Positions 41,601 through 53,700 of a stretch of DNA of 64,000 nt are shown in pieces. The stretch covers positions 17,608,001-17,672,000 of the forward strand of contig JAGUCH010000001.1 of the NCBI GenBank assembly GCA_019096065.1, given 5' to 3'. The translations under genes were made by a program, and so were the position numbers. Source of the DNA: Paracyclopina nana. Lineage: Eukaryota > Arthropoda > Copepoda > Cyclopoida > Cyclopettidae. The notes beneath the pieces were generated by a model, which was not told the origin of the DNA, searched no databases, and saw only the letters and a list, made by a program, of their open reading frames with translations. Positions within the stretch are counted from its first letter, which is position 1. Each line of letters begins with the position of its first letter.

Positions 41601-44600
41601 TTTTAGAAATCAAATAGGTACAGGGACAAACTCAAAAAGATTCCTATCTCAATCAAGTATGCAAAAATGATGCTGATAAAAAAGGCTGCAGGAGGATGAG
41701 TTATTTCCTCCATTGAAAAATTCAATAATGAGCCTCAGCACGGTCGTCCGTCGTTTTCGTGAAAAATGGACCCGATCATATGTTATACTGGGGGGAGGAA
41801 AAAGCTTCATCTATTGTGAGCAACTCTATGGATCCTCCCCTTTCGTGTACTGCTGAAGATCACCGCATACATACAACGACTATAATACATTACGGCAACT
41901 TTCCGCGAAATGGCATGAGGTAATAGATTATCAAAACAAAAGAGAGTCAGCTGACGTCCGCGCGGCGTTGCCTGGCTCTCTGGCGTTGGCGCGGCCCGCC
42001 TTAGTGCGCCCGGCCGTTTGACCTTGTGAACATCAGCTGACGAAATAACACTTTTAAAATGTTCGGCCATAGAACTAACTGATGATGGCGACAATTGAAG
42101 ATTTGTCATGTCGGAATTCCTTTGACCACAGTGACGAAGTACAATAAGTCGGCGCTGCTACTTATATGCTCTATGGGACAAAGGAACAAACAGGCTCTTC
42201 ATGGACTTATTGAAAATTAAGCTCGGCTTACAATTTATTCCAAATGGGATCAATCAGAACAAAAAGTTCCAAACTCAATGGCGAATTCACCTTTTGTCCA
42301 CCTTTTTTTAAAGCTATAACTGAGCATTAAAAAATTTCTTCAAATTTCAAAGTTATCTTTAAAAAATTGCTAATTTTTTTTGGTTACTATTTTGAATTGG
42401 AAGCCAGTGGAAATGGGAGTTTAATGCTTTTTGGAGCTTAGTGAGCATGAAATCATTAGAATGGCAGCCAAAAACTGACAATGGCGGCTTTTCACAATGT
42501 GTGTGTGTGTCTATAGATGACAAGGGCCTCTATCAAATGATTATTTTCCGATTTGCCATCTGCCATCACGGCGACGGATCGAATTTTGTATCACCAACAA
42601 ACTTTGGTCACACTCAAAAGTTGGCCGCTATTTAACGCGGATGAGAAAGCATTAAAATCCTGTCTGCACACTGGGATCCGTTGGCTTCGGCCCAGTGTGC
42701 ATATGGTGACAAATAATGCGTTATTGCGGTCCTGCTAAATGGCGAACAAAAGACGTGTGAACCTACTATGAAAATGGCTGCTCATATTTTGCGACTCATT
42801 GACCCCATTCAATACCGCGGAAAAAAAATTCAACCTATCTGGAATTATGAGCAAAGTTTTCATGCTTGACAAAAAATACAGGGATCATAATTTTCATGAA
42901 TTTCGAAATTTTTGACTTCAAAAATGTCCTAATCTGATTATTATGCTGAGAAGAATTTTCCCATCTTTTTTTGTTATTTTTCCAGACGAAAATTGGGCCA
43001 TTTTCTGGGGAAGAATCCATTGTCTATAGGTTTATAGCTTGAGCTTGATGGTCATTTGTAATTTATGCAAAACATGACAGTTAAGGAAATTGTGTGACCA
43101 ACTTTTTCAAGATGGTGGACCACCCGTATGGTAGTATGAGAAAAATGGTCTTAAATGGAAGTCAACCGTGCAAAATCTGCCAACATTTGATGGCAAGGAA
43201 TTCTCGTCTCCTCCAAGGTCAGAAGCATATATGGGAAACTTATTGAAAATAGTGTCAAGTATCAACAAAGCAATGGAAAAACCAACTCAGCAGGGTGCTA
43301 AATCATTACGATCAAAAGATGTGGGTCCAGCTAAAATTGGACCAATCCGCACACTTTCATTTCCAAATGCACAAGTTTCACCTTCCATGTTATCATTTCC
43401 ATTAAATTAACATCTGATTCTTATTTGTCCGCTCTAATCATTAGATATTAATTATTAAAAACCTAAGCTTCTTCCGTAATTAGCAAACTGAATATTTTTT
43501 AATTACTATTTGTTGCCTTGATATTAAGCAGTTATGGAGCAACGTTACTTAGTTATCATTCGTTAGCTATCGTTCAGTTACGGTTACAGTTTTTGAAACA
43601 ATAGCAAACAAATGACAACAGGATTCATTTTCAGCTTTGCGCTTCAAATGCGTCTTTTAGAGGCTCCCCATTGAGAAAAAGCAGAGATGATAAAAAAGGG
43701 AAGCTCAAACCACTCGAGACGCATTGAGGTGTGAGAAAACGGTTCCAAATGTGAGTCTCTCCAAAGGGATTATTGTTGGAAATTGAATAAAGTGGCTCGT
43801 GTGCATCATCATCATCATCATTGGAAATCAGTTTCGGCTCCCTTTTGAAACACCCACAACATTTTTCCACTGATTCTCTTGGGCACTGCTGGTGAATATT
43901 CTAGGCCGACAAAGCAGATGCCCGGGGCCATGTTCTTCATTAATTGCCATTCAAATGCCAGTGGAAATTATCATTCGAGATTCATGAAAGTTGTGAGGAA
44001 CAAGTGAAACATATGCTAGCCCTTCACCATCCATGAGACTGTAATCAAGTGGCGTATGACAATAACCATCTGCTGGCTGTTTGTAGACATTAGTGGTGAC
44101 AACGTTAGTCTAACGACGCATCGAAATGCATCAATCACCCTAAAAAGACCACCAAACAATTTGTCCGTTACTTCCACTTTTTCCCTACATGATCATCCAT
44201 GATTTTCTCCAATGGAGAGCCTCTCAAAAACGCATCTGAAGATCAAAGCTGAAAATCAATTTGGTTGTCATTTGTTCGAAATTGTTTTTTGCACTTTAAA
44301 CAACGCTCACCGCTCAAAGTACATAATTCATCGAAAGCTGAGTCTTACTTTGTTGTATTGACGCAAACTCTAATAACTTAGGGAATTCAGGAAATAAAAT
44401 AGTGAAACAGCGTTATTTTCAAAGACCGATACTTATCGAACATTGTAATTGACTAATATGAATGAGATGTTAATAGGTGGTATGTGGTATCATGGAAAGT
44501 GAAACCCCTCCATTTGGGAATTAAATGTGTGTCATTAGGCGCAATTTTTGGCTTGGCGAGCATTTAAATTCAAATTGACTTGTAATTTCGGTGTGGTGGG

Positions 44601-45114
44601 GGGAATAATCACCCCGAAGAGGTGTTTATGAGCATGATGTGGCGACAAATCCGGGTAACTTTTGGCCATCATTTTTCATTGCTTCAAGCCACCACTAATC
44701 GTGCAACGAGCCCCACAGAGAAAATGAGCCTTAATGGTGAGCTGATTTCGACCACAATCAACCGGGCTCATCATCAGTATGCAAAAAACCGAATACTAAA
44801 TGCTCATTTAGGCAGCAGCAGCAGTTTGACCCAATGACACAAGAAGTCAAAATCGTTAACAAAATGGACCTGCTTCAGGCTTTTTGCCTTCAATTCCGCA
44901 CACAACAGATGCATCTTGGCCGAGTTACTACTGCAGCAGAAACCACTTAAAAAAAGCAACTTCCATATGCTAATCATTGCAGCATTTGGAATCAGGCTTA
45001 AAAATGAGCCTGCTTTTGACTTGGCAATCAGATGCAACATCAATATTATAAAAAAAAGCTTTAATCAGGTAAATTACCTTTTTCTCTTTTTAAGACTTGA
45101 ATAGGCCAATTTCT

Positions 45115-45390
45115 AGTAAGGCTTAAATTAAAGAAGGCTTAAATTAAAGAAGGCTTACATTAAAGAAGGCTTAGATTAAAGAAGGCTTAGATTAAAGAAG
45201 GCTTACATTAAAGAAGGGTTAAATTAAAGAAGGCTTGAATTAAAGAAGGCTTAAATTAAAGAAGGCTTGAATTAAAGAAGGCCTAAATTAAAGAAGGCTT
45301 AAAATAAAGAAGGCTTAAAATAAAGAAGGCTTGAACTAAAGGAGGCTTGAATTAGATAAGGCAAAAATTAAAGAAGGCTTCAATTAAGTT
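45115..45390. repeat. 17-18-bp minisatellite (aaagaaggcttaaatta)
   Basis: About 15 units of aagaaggcttaaattaa with single-base variants, in head-to-tail order. Confidence 0.92.
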
Positions 45391-45731
45391 GGGGCTCTAT
45401 TTGGGATTACCTCAGGAATTTCTAATATTCATGCGTCTTTTTTGAGCCACGTCACGATTTTGGCTAATGATGCAACAACCTTCAGGTCAATGAATAAAGT
45501 TAAGTGGGCGTTCATTCACGAATTTATTTGCTTGTTCATCAAGACGTCGTCTTTTTACGAGATTCGATGCTCATTTGACCAGAAATCTATTCACCGAAAT
45601 TACACTGGCATGAAATCATACGTTTTTATGCGGGGGAAAAAATCGAAATCTTTGCATGCGCCGCCAGATTGGCGAGACAACTTGGCGAAAAAAGCAGCCA
45701 GAAAATTTGCCTCAATTTCGGCTCTCATCAT

Positions 45732-46596
45732 CGAGCGGAGCGACTTTTTCAATTTCGCAGATTTTCAAAATTATCCAAAAAAATCTTGTGAAACTGATGG
45801 ATAATTTGTGGGGTTCACAGTCCACACAGGGCCAGTGACGCTTTATTTCGTCCGGTTTGATTTTTCCGTCAAATAGAAGCTGCTACAATGGCGCTCCAAA
45901 ATAATAGCAAAATTTGACTTTTCGGCCTCCCAAAACTTCCAAGGTTGCAAAATGTAGCAGCTAAATTCAACTGGAATCAAGTATTTGAGTATCAGGGAGA
46001 CTCATAAGCCATGAATTTTGGTGATCCATGCTGATCCAAGAAAGAACAGCATATTTTGTCCTAATTTTGTTCTAGAAAATGAACAGCTTTTTTGAGGCCG
46101 ATTTGGAGGCAATTACTTTTAGGCAAGATCAACTACTATTGCTTGAATACTTTCAGCAAGATCTAAAATCATACTGAAATGCAAATTTTTTTAGGTGTGT
46201 AGCTTAGAACAGGTTGTTTGTCACCATTTTCTTAACCATACTTTTTTGCTGCTTTTTTCCAAGTTTTGACTTGGTCTCAAAAATCAGACATTTATGACCA
46301 GCTGAACTGAGTTCATATGTCTCTGCTGAGTGAATTTGGATGAGTTGGACCATAAACTAAGTGTTGAAGCAAAAAAAGTTGAAAAATACTGATTTCCGAT
46401 TTTGGGCAAAACGGACGAAATGAAGCATCCCTGGCCTAGTGTGCAGTCGGCATTTGGGGCATGGAAAACTGGAAATAGAGGCAAATTTTCACTGCACCAA
46501 ATACCAACTGTGAACCCCACAAATTATCTCTCAGTTTCACAAGATTTTTTTGGATTATTTTGAAAATCTGCGAAATTGAAAAAGTCGCTCCGCTCG
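45732..46596. mobile_element. 865-bp element with long terminal inverted repeats
   Basis: The left end cgagcggagcgactttttca and about 90 bp following match the reverse complement of the right end at about 95% by eye, including aatcttgtgaaactga and tttgtggggttcacagt. The match then continues imperfectly to tttcgtccg. No transposase is present. Foldback or Mutator-like MITE are possibilities. Confidence 0.85.
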
Positions 46597-46904
46597 CTTT
46601 TAGAATTCTAGAAGCAAATATTCGGAAGTGCACTTCCTACGAAAATCCTGCTAAATTACAGTGGGCAAACGACAATTTTTCTTCATTTTTGCATTCAATC
46701 AGCAGATGGGATCTCAGTGGAACTGATATTGGAAGTACTACTATTTGAATTGATAGACTTGTCAAGAGCCATTAAGGGGACAAAAAGATGCGCGGATCCG
46801 ATAACAAGGTGCAACAATAATGTACCATTTCAAATTCCATTTTCAATTTCCATCAATCATCCACCATATAATAAAATAAGCAATAAAAATTCGAGTTGCA
46901 AATT

Positions 46905-47120
46905 GGCTTTTTTTTAAACGGTTTTAGTCTCCTCGACTAATCCAGGCCTTCAATCACTTCTAAAAAAGGCTATAAAAAACGGATTTTTTTCCTTTTTTAA
47001 AATAAAAAAAAATGAGGGAAATGAGTTTTAAAATACGATTTTAACCTGCTCGAGTAATCCAGGCCTTGATTTACTTCTAAAAATGGAAAAAGGGATTTAA
47101 AGGTTTTTTCTTCCTTTTAA
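46905..47120. repeat. Two-copy about 120-bp repeat
   Basis: ctcgactaatccaggccttc and ctcgagtaatccaggccttg, with flanking ttttaaaataaaaa tracts, recur once. Confidence 0.6.
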
Positions 47121-47854
47121 AATAAAAATAAGCAATTAGGTTTTTTATAGATTTAGATTTTAAGTGATTTCTTGGGGAGCTTTTTTAACGACCTAAAATA
47201 TTTAACCTTAGGGACTTTCTCAGGGTGCAGAAAAGTGGTTTTCACGGAAAAAAAGGCTCTGGAGCTCCATTAATTTTTCTCTCTTGCCTCTGGACTTCTT
47301 GGCAAACAAAAGAAGAGTTGACCATAGCTCCAAAAATGGACGCACACAATGGCCAGCCAGGTTTTAATTCCACAGACTTCTAATGGGCAAAGTGGCAGCT
47401 TTTTGAAGAAAAAATCTATTTATGCATATTAAAGATACTGTTTCTACAATATAAGGGGATTGTATATAGGGTAGAAAAAGGCAATTCTCTTGCTGCCTTC
47501 AAAATGAGGTAAGTAATTTAAAATAGCCATTGTAGAAGTTAATTAGTGAAGCTCGATTCTCGATGCGCTGGCCAAAGTTCATTATGCTTTTTCTACTGTT
47601 TTGCCCATAATCAGCTACTTTTTAAATAAGCCACAAAAGCGCCGCGAAAAAGGGCCATAATTCTTCTTCTTTTTTCCGCACCTCTCAAAAATAAAAATGA
47701 GCACTTTTTTATCTTGTTGTTGCAAAGGTCGTGACCTCATCGAGATAAATTTGAAATTGAATTCCCCAATTTTCGCATGAACGCTGCTGCTGCTGCTGTC
47801 AGTCAGTCAAAACTGGCAAAAAAGTTGGCGAAGCAGGCTTTTTTTGTACTTGCA

Positions 47855-48968
47855 GCAATTTTCGCAATTTTTGACGTTAAACTGAGCATCATCTGACAAC
47901 CTCTTCACTATGCGTACACTATATGGCCAAAAAGGACTTGAGGCCCCGTTCACCTGTTGGGAGTTTACGACATAAAATTTCGATGTGAACAACAGCTTGA
48001 AAAATGCTTTCAAAAGCAACGGGATTTTCTTTTCCAAAATGGTTAAGCCAATATCGGGCAAAAAAACGTGAAAAAGTCAAAAGGAATTGATGCTGAATTT
48101 GCTATTTTTTACCGATACTTTGTCAAAACATTGATAATCATCAGTATGTGAACAGGGCCCAAGTATGTAAAGTAGAATGCTATGATTGACTTATAACAGG
48201 GGTAAAACAGGCCAAAATGGCCGAAATAGAATTCAATGCATTTTTAGGCCGTTGATTTGTGTGTTTGCTGACTGTTTCTGGCCACTTTGTACTTGTGAGT
48301 AGGGCAGCTGTGGTTAATTATAGGCCATGAGGCTAATTTGCACAACTGCTTTTTGCACACACATCGTTAAAAAATTAGGCGAATTATGACGAGTTATTAT
48401 GAAAAAAAGAAGGGAAAAGTGGATAATTTCATTTATGTTTTTTTTCCTGATTGCCCAAATTGATCCAATCGTCACTTGCGTGTAGATAATGGAGAAAAAA
48501 TGCTTCTCGCTTATTCACCATGACATGAGGAATTCCAGAGTATGAAGTGGTCAAAAGAAATCAAATCTTTTTCTTCACGGCTCTCTTTGAAGTCATCAAA
48601 ATGCACTTTTGAGAGCACTCGGTGGAAAAAATGATTTTACCACATCATCACTTTACAGCAGCATGAATATCGGCCATATGATATTTATGCGATACTTTGC
48701 CCAAATATCGCTAAAAAGTAGAAATTCAACGCCAATTCCTTTTGACTTTTTCACATTTTTTCGCCCGATATTGGCTCAACCATTTTGGAAAAGAAAATCA
48801 CGTTGCTTTTGAAAGCATTTTTCAGGCTGTTGTTCACTTTGATATTTTATGACGTAAACTCTTAACAGGTGAACGGGGCCTCGAGTCCTTTTTGGCCTTA
48901 TAATGTACGTATAGTGAAGAGGTTGTCAGATGATGCTCAGTTGAACGTCAAAAATTGCGAAAATTGCC
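47855..48968. mobile_element. 1.1-kb inverted-repeat (hairpin) element
   Basis: Left arm 47855-48135 and right arm 48685-48968 are reverse complements at roughly 88% by eye, sharing aattttcgcaatttttgacg, actgagcatcatctgaca, tgaaaaatgctttcaaaagc and ccaaaatggtt. The loop is about 550 bp. It lies less than 400 bp beyond the Sp8/9 stop codon. No coding sequence is seen. Confidence 0.9.
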
Positions 48969-49324
48969 ATTATCAATTTGTCTCCTTCACATCGATATGA
49001 GACAAGCAGCTGAATGCAGATAAAAGATATTCAGTGTTTTGCATCTGAGTCATAGTGAAAAATGATTGGTTTCCAGTGATTTTAGATGACCTTTTAGCAT
49101 GGCTAGGGCATAAAGAGTTTAGCCTAGGGTCGGAATCGACAGCACCAGTATCGAGAGGTCAATTTCGCTGTCAAGTAGTCTGATACGAAAATTGGCTGGA
49201 GGTAAAAACAAGGATCATATCGTGTATTCTAGCTATACATCACAAAATCAGACACAAAAAGAATAGTTTAAAAATGAGGAGTTGTTAGGTGCGCGCATGG
49301 TAGGTGTGTGTGACAGGTGTAGAC

Positions 49325-50728
49325 TTAGAGGATGGGGGGCTTCATGTCAGGTGGCGAAAGGTGGTGGTGGTATTGACCAGGAATATGCTGCTGCATCATT
49401 TGCTGTTGACCGGCGCCCAGGGGCGGGGTGTTGACCGAGCCGGGGCTCGAGGCGGATTGACCCATGGACTGGCTGTTCTCCGAGTCGGAGTCGCAGTCCG
49501 ACTTCTTCTCGCCGTTCGCACTGTGCGTCTTGACGTGCTTGGACAGGTGGTCGGAGCGCATGAATCTCTTGTTGCAGATGGGGCACGCGAACCGCTTCTC
49601 ACCCGTATGCGTGCGCAGGTGGCGCTGCAGCTCGTCCGAGCGCGTGAACCGCTTCCCGCAAAACAGCCAGTTGCAGACGAACGGGCGCTCGCCCGTGTGC
49701 CAGCGCAGGTGCGCCTTCAGGTGCGACGTCTTCCCGTACACCTTCCCGCAGCCGGGAATATGGCAGCTGTGGATGTTGCGTTTGCGCAGGTGGTTGCCGG
49801 CGGGCCCCAGCCGCTCCGCTTCCTGGCAGTTGGGGCAGTCGCAGGTGGCGCGCCCGGTGTAGCGCCGCTGAGATCGGGGGCTGGCCGGCAAACTCGCCGG
49901 TGCGGACGACGCAGGTGCGCCGACGCCGCCGCCGGACGCCGACGAGGAGGCGACGGCGGCTGCGGACGCCGCTGCGGCTGCGGCTGCGGCCGCAGACTGG
50001 CTCAGGCCGAAGTTGGCCGGGTTGGGCTGCAGCATGGATTTGTAGGTGTCGCCGAGCAGGTGGCCGGCCGCACCTAGCGGGAGCGAGGTGAGGCCGTAGT
50101 CGTTGTAGTTGGCCATGGCGTGGCCGTGCATCTGGAGCTGGCCGGCGGCGTCCAGCCACGAGTTGTGCTGCATGTCCCACCACGAGCCGGCGGCTGCGGC
50201 TGCGGCTGCGGCCTCCGGCTTCACGGCCTGGTGGTGGGCGTGGCCGTGGGCGTTGAACGGCCACGAGTCGTAGGCGACGCGCGAGTACATCTGCATGCTT
50301 TGCAGGTGCGGGTCCACTTTGCCGATGAGCGACTCTGCTGCGGATGCGGTTGCGGATGCGGATGCGGCCGAAGAGGTAGGGAAGTAGACGCCTCCGTACG
50401 AGCTTGTGGGCGTGTTATTCGCTTGGTTGGGGGAGTGGTCGGCCGCCTGCTGCTGGCTGCCGTACTGACTGCTCGCGTTGGACGAACTCCGTTGCTGCTG
50501 TTGCTGTCCTTGATTTTGCTGAGACTGAAGCTGCTGCTGAGACTGAATTTGCTGCTGTTGCTGCTGCTGACCTCCGCCAGGACTGGACGATGACTGCGGT
50601 GACTTTTTCCACGGATGGAACCCTTTGCCCACGGCGGCGTCGGCGAGCGGGGGTGGCGATTTGGTCGTCAACTTGTTGCACTGCGCCGCGAGCATGGCCA
50701 GTGGGGTGCCACGCAGACCGGGATGGTC
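49325..50728 (-). CDS. Sp8/9 coding exon 3 (DNA-binding exon)
   Basis: 468 codons with stop, acceptor gtgatttcag/GAC, starting [19 protein letters not shown] and containing all conserved domains through DMKPPIL and TAA. Human SP8 begins with a comparable short exon before [14 protein letters not shown], which supports the splice. This exon is far more GC-rich than its surroundings. No AATAAA was found within 300 bp after the stop. Confidence 0.97.
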   Translation of the reverse strand, partial: DHPGLRGTPLAMLAAQCNKLTTKSPPPLADAAVGKGFHPWKKSPQSSSSPGGGQQQQQQQIQSQQQLQSQQNQGQQQQQRSSSNASSQYGSQQQAADHSPNQANNTPTSSYGGVYFPTSSAASASATASAAESLIGKVDPHLQSMQMYSRVAYDSWPFNAHGHAHHQAVKPEAAAAAAAAGSWWDMQHNSWLDAAGQLQMHGHAMANYNDYGLTSLPLGAAGHLLGDTYKSMLQPNPANFGLSQSAAAAAAAAASAAAVASSSASGGGVGAPASSAPASLPASPRSQRRYTGRATCDCPNCQEAERLGPAGNHLRKRNIHSCHIPGCGKVYGKTSHLKAHLRWHTGERPFVCNWLFCGKRFTRSDELQRHLRTHTGEKRFACPICNKRFMRSDHLSKHVKTHSANGEKKSDCDSDSENSQSMGQSASSPGSVNTPPLGAGQQQMMQQHIPGQYHHHLSPPDMKPPIL

Positions 50729-53700
50729 CTGAAATCACAAAACTCGCAATTAGCACAAATGAGCGCACACACCACAACTGGTCAACCGACAAACGCAAGC
50801 CAAAACGGGGGTAAAGGAGTGAGTGCGCGCTGATTTCACTCGGCTTCGTAACGCAGAGATATGCAGAGCTTTCCACTTTTGACCGTTGGAACGCCTGGCT
50901 TTCCAATTTTAAATTACGATGAGCAAGCATTCAGCTCTCCAGTTTTGACCGTTGGCTTTCCAAATTCAGATAATCTAACTTTTTTGCTGCTTTGAAAATC
51001 GCCCGAATCGTCTCATATATATAAAGTCACGAGCTTTCCAGTTTTGACCGTTGGAAATCCTAGCTGTTCAAATTCGGATTGTCTAGTTTGTTTACTTTAA
51101 AAATAGAATCGCCTCTTATGAACAAGCTTGGCTTTCCAAATTCAGATTTGAAATTAGCCCGAATCGTCTCTTGTGAGTTAAGCTCTTCGATGTATTTACC
51201 ATGATTTAAATCATAAGTAGGGTACTCAGTGGTATTCGTTGCTAAGGAAAGCATGTTGGCAATTCATTTATAAAGTTTTTGGAAGGCTTCTTTTGTTTTT
51301 GCAGCAATTAACTCTGATTGAAACGGAGCCAAGAGAGTGTTTTAAAAGGATACAAGAAGTCCTCCTTTTGTCGGCGGCGTTTGCCGCGTTTGAAGTTCCT
51401 GCTGATGAAGCTTTCAATCAAAAATTAGCGCCCGCACAATGGGATTGTTTGGATGACCGCAACAATGTGTAAAGACGATGATTCATTTCGAGGATCCGCC
51501 GCGCGGTGACAGGCTCGGGCTAAGCGCTCGATCTGACACCTCGCGCAGCCACGAGAAACTGCTCATTAGCGCATTTGCCACTCTGACCGGCGCGCTGCAA
51601 CTCAAAGGGAGCCGACGCCCCGGCCAAAAAGCTGGCCTTTGTGCGACGCCGGCTCAACAAACATTGAGTTTCTCACAACTTTCGCCAAAAGTTGCCCGGA
51701 CGCAACGCTTTCCTTCAATCACATTTGCTCTTGTCGAAAATGATATGCGATGCTTGAACGCGATATTAGTTTTTTTTATACATATTTTAGGAGTGCGTTG
51801 GCGTGGGAAATACGCTATGCTAATGAAATTTCACAGCCGGGCCAAATTATGCTTAATGAATGCAGTGGATATAGTATTATGGATGATTTAGCGACTCGAC
51901 TAAAAGCGTTGACAGTGGACGGAATACATTTTTTGCCCCAGTGGTTTCCTGATGCACTCCTACTACTACATTTTTCGCGCCACTGCTCTCCACTCTATGG
52001 GGGAAAGAGAAAGCAGTGTACAGAGTGATCAATAAGCCCAATTAAAGCAATTTGAGGTTTTTCACTCCATACTTGTCATGCTTGCCTATGGCTTTCTCAA
52101 CATCCCAGAGACGTCAGTTGAGGTTAAGGAGATTCATTATGTCAGCCGGGTTTATTGCCGTGAAAAAGCTGGAGAGTATTTTGCACACAGATCGTTTGTA
52201 ATCTGTTCCTGACATTGATGAAGCATCTCCCTTGGTGGTCTCTCTCATGGTGGAGAGCAAAAGCCACCACAACAACCGGCTCTAAATATAGAGGAATCCC
52301 ATGGGGGAAAACAATCTGGATATGATGGTGCACTTGACTCTGTCGACACATAAACCACCGGGGGGTGATAAAAGTTGTGGGGATCAGATACATCTGTGTA
52401 TCAGCGTATTAGCATTGAACGTATCATCTCCTAACTTTTTAGCTAATATCGCGTTCAAGCCAATAGTTTCATTTACGACATTTTCAAATGTGATTGAAAC
52501 AAATTAAGAAGTCTCTTTGATTTTTGTCCGGAGTTGTAAAAAAGGAAGCAGCAGTTGAATTGTCGTCGTCGCAAGAAGAAAAATGGATCTTTCCGCAATT
52601 AGATTTGGGGGAATTCGTTGAAATTCAATGGGTCACTTTAATGATGATCATTGTTTTAACGACCTTTTTACGAGGCACGACGACGACTGCACTGCAGATC
52701 AATGTTGAGCTGGGTTTTGCCCCATTAAGTGAGCAATAGCTTGGAGGTAGCAGCCGAATGCAAATCGCTTTGGCTAATGGCTCAGCCAGGGTGTGACTAT
52801 GGAGCTTCAGATGGACATGGCTCGAGGCCAAAAAAGTGTGAGCTAGAGACCATTTTTCGATCTAGCTCTTCCATTACTGCATTATACCTTCCTTCTGCAG
52901 CAGGCCAGCCAGAAAAACTGGCGAAAAAAGCCATAATAAAACATGTGCAGGTTATGGAAAATGCTGGAGATTTGAATCAGGAGGAAAACCTGCAGTTTCA
53001 GGCCAACACAACAGCTGACTTTGTTTACTATTTTACCAACGGGTTGAAACGATATTTGTCGTCACGTAATGATGGCTTTAGCTCCCAGGCCTTTTGCAAA
53101 GTCAGCATTTTGACAGGGCAAAAAAAAATTCTCTTCCTCAGCCTCATTACTACATCTCCCACAAGATTGCACGCAATGGCTCACAGTGAGATGTTTCCAC
53201 TGAGCACAAAATTGGCCTTTTTTCAGCAAATACATGCAATAGCCTTACTTTTGAATTTTTGCCTCCCTGATCTGTACAAAGTAGAGTACTGTGGCAATAT
53301 TCAAAAGTGACTGTGGGAGCCCCTAACAGTTTTGATCACGCAACAACATTTTTCAGCCACTAATCAAGTGGTCTTCCAAGGATTTTTCCCAAAGAAGCAG
53401 CAGCAGCATCCATGTCTGAATCAATTACTAGCCATTGAGTGTGCATGGAAAAGTGTCAGCATCAGCTGTCAGCCATGGCCAATTGGGGTTCACTGCCACA
53501 ATTTCTGGAGCCAATTTAAAAAAAGAATCTAAAACTGGAGCTAAACTAATGGCCTGAAAAAGCAGTCCACAGTAGCCTGACAGCCGCCTGGGGGGGTCAA
53601 GTTATTTTGTATTCAAAATGGCCGCCATAGTCAAAGTCCAGCCAAAAAGGATGACAGACAAGGAGCTTGTCCACCACTGACTGTCATGGCCACCCTGGTT

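Larger units (their letters stand above)
36301..49324. other. Intergenic region between OLA1 and Sp8/9
   Basis: Upstream of OLA1 and downstream of Sp8/9. It contains AT-rich arrays and two large inverted-repeat elements described separately. Open frames at 37104-37613 (minus, 169 codons), 38433-38843 (minus) and 45442-45804 (plus) show no recognisable domain. No RNA gene could be established. Confidence 0.65.

Noticed and set aside
43168-43410. 80-codon plus-strand frame (LPTFDGKEFSSPP, LSFPNAQVSPSMLSF)
   Set aside because: Codon composition looks plausible, but it starts with GTG, has no clear splice partner and no known homologue; unsupported.
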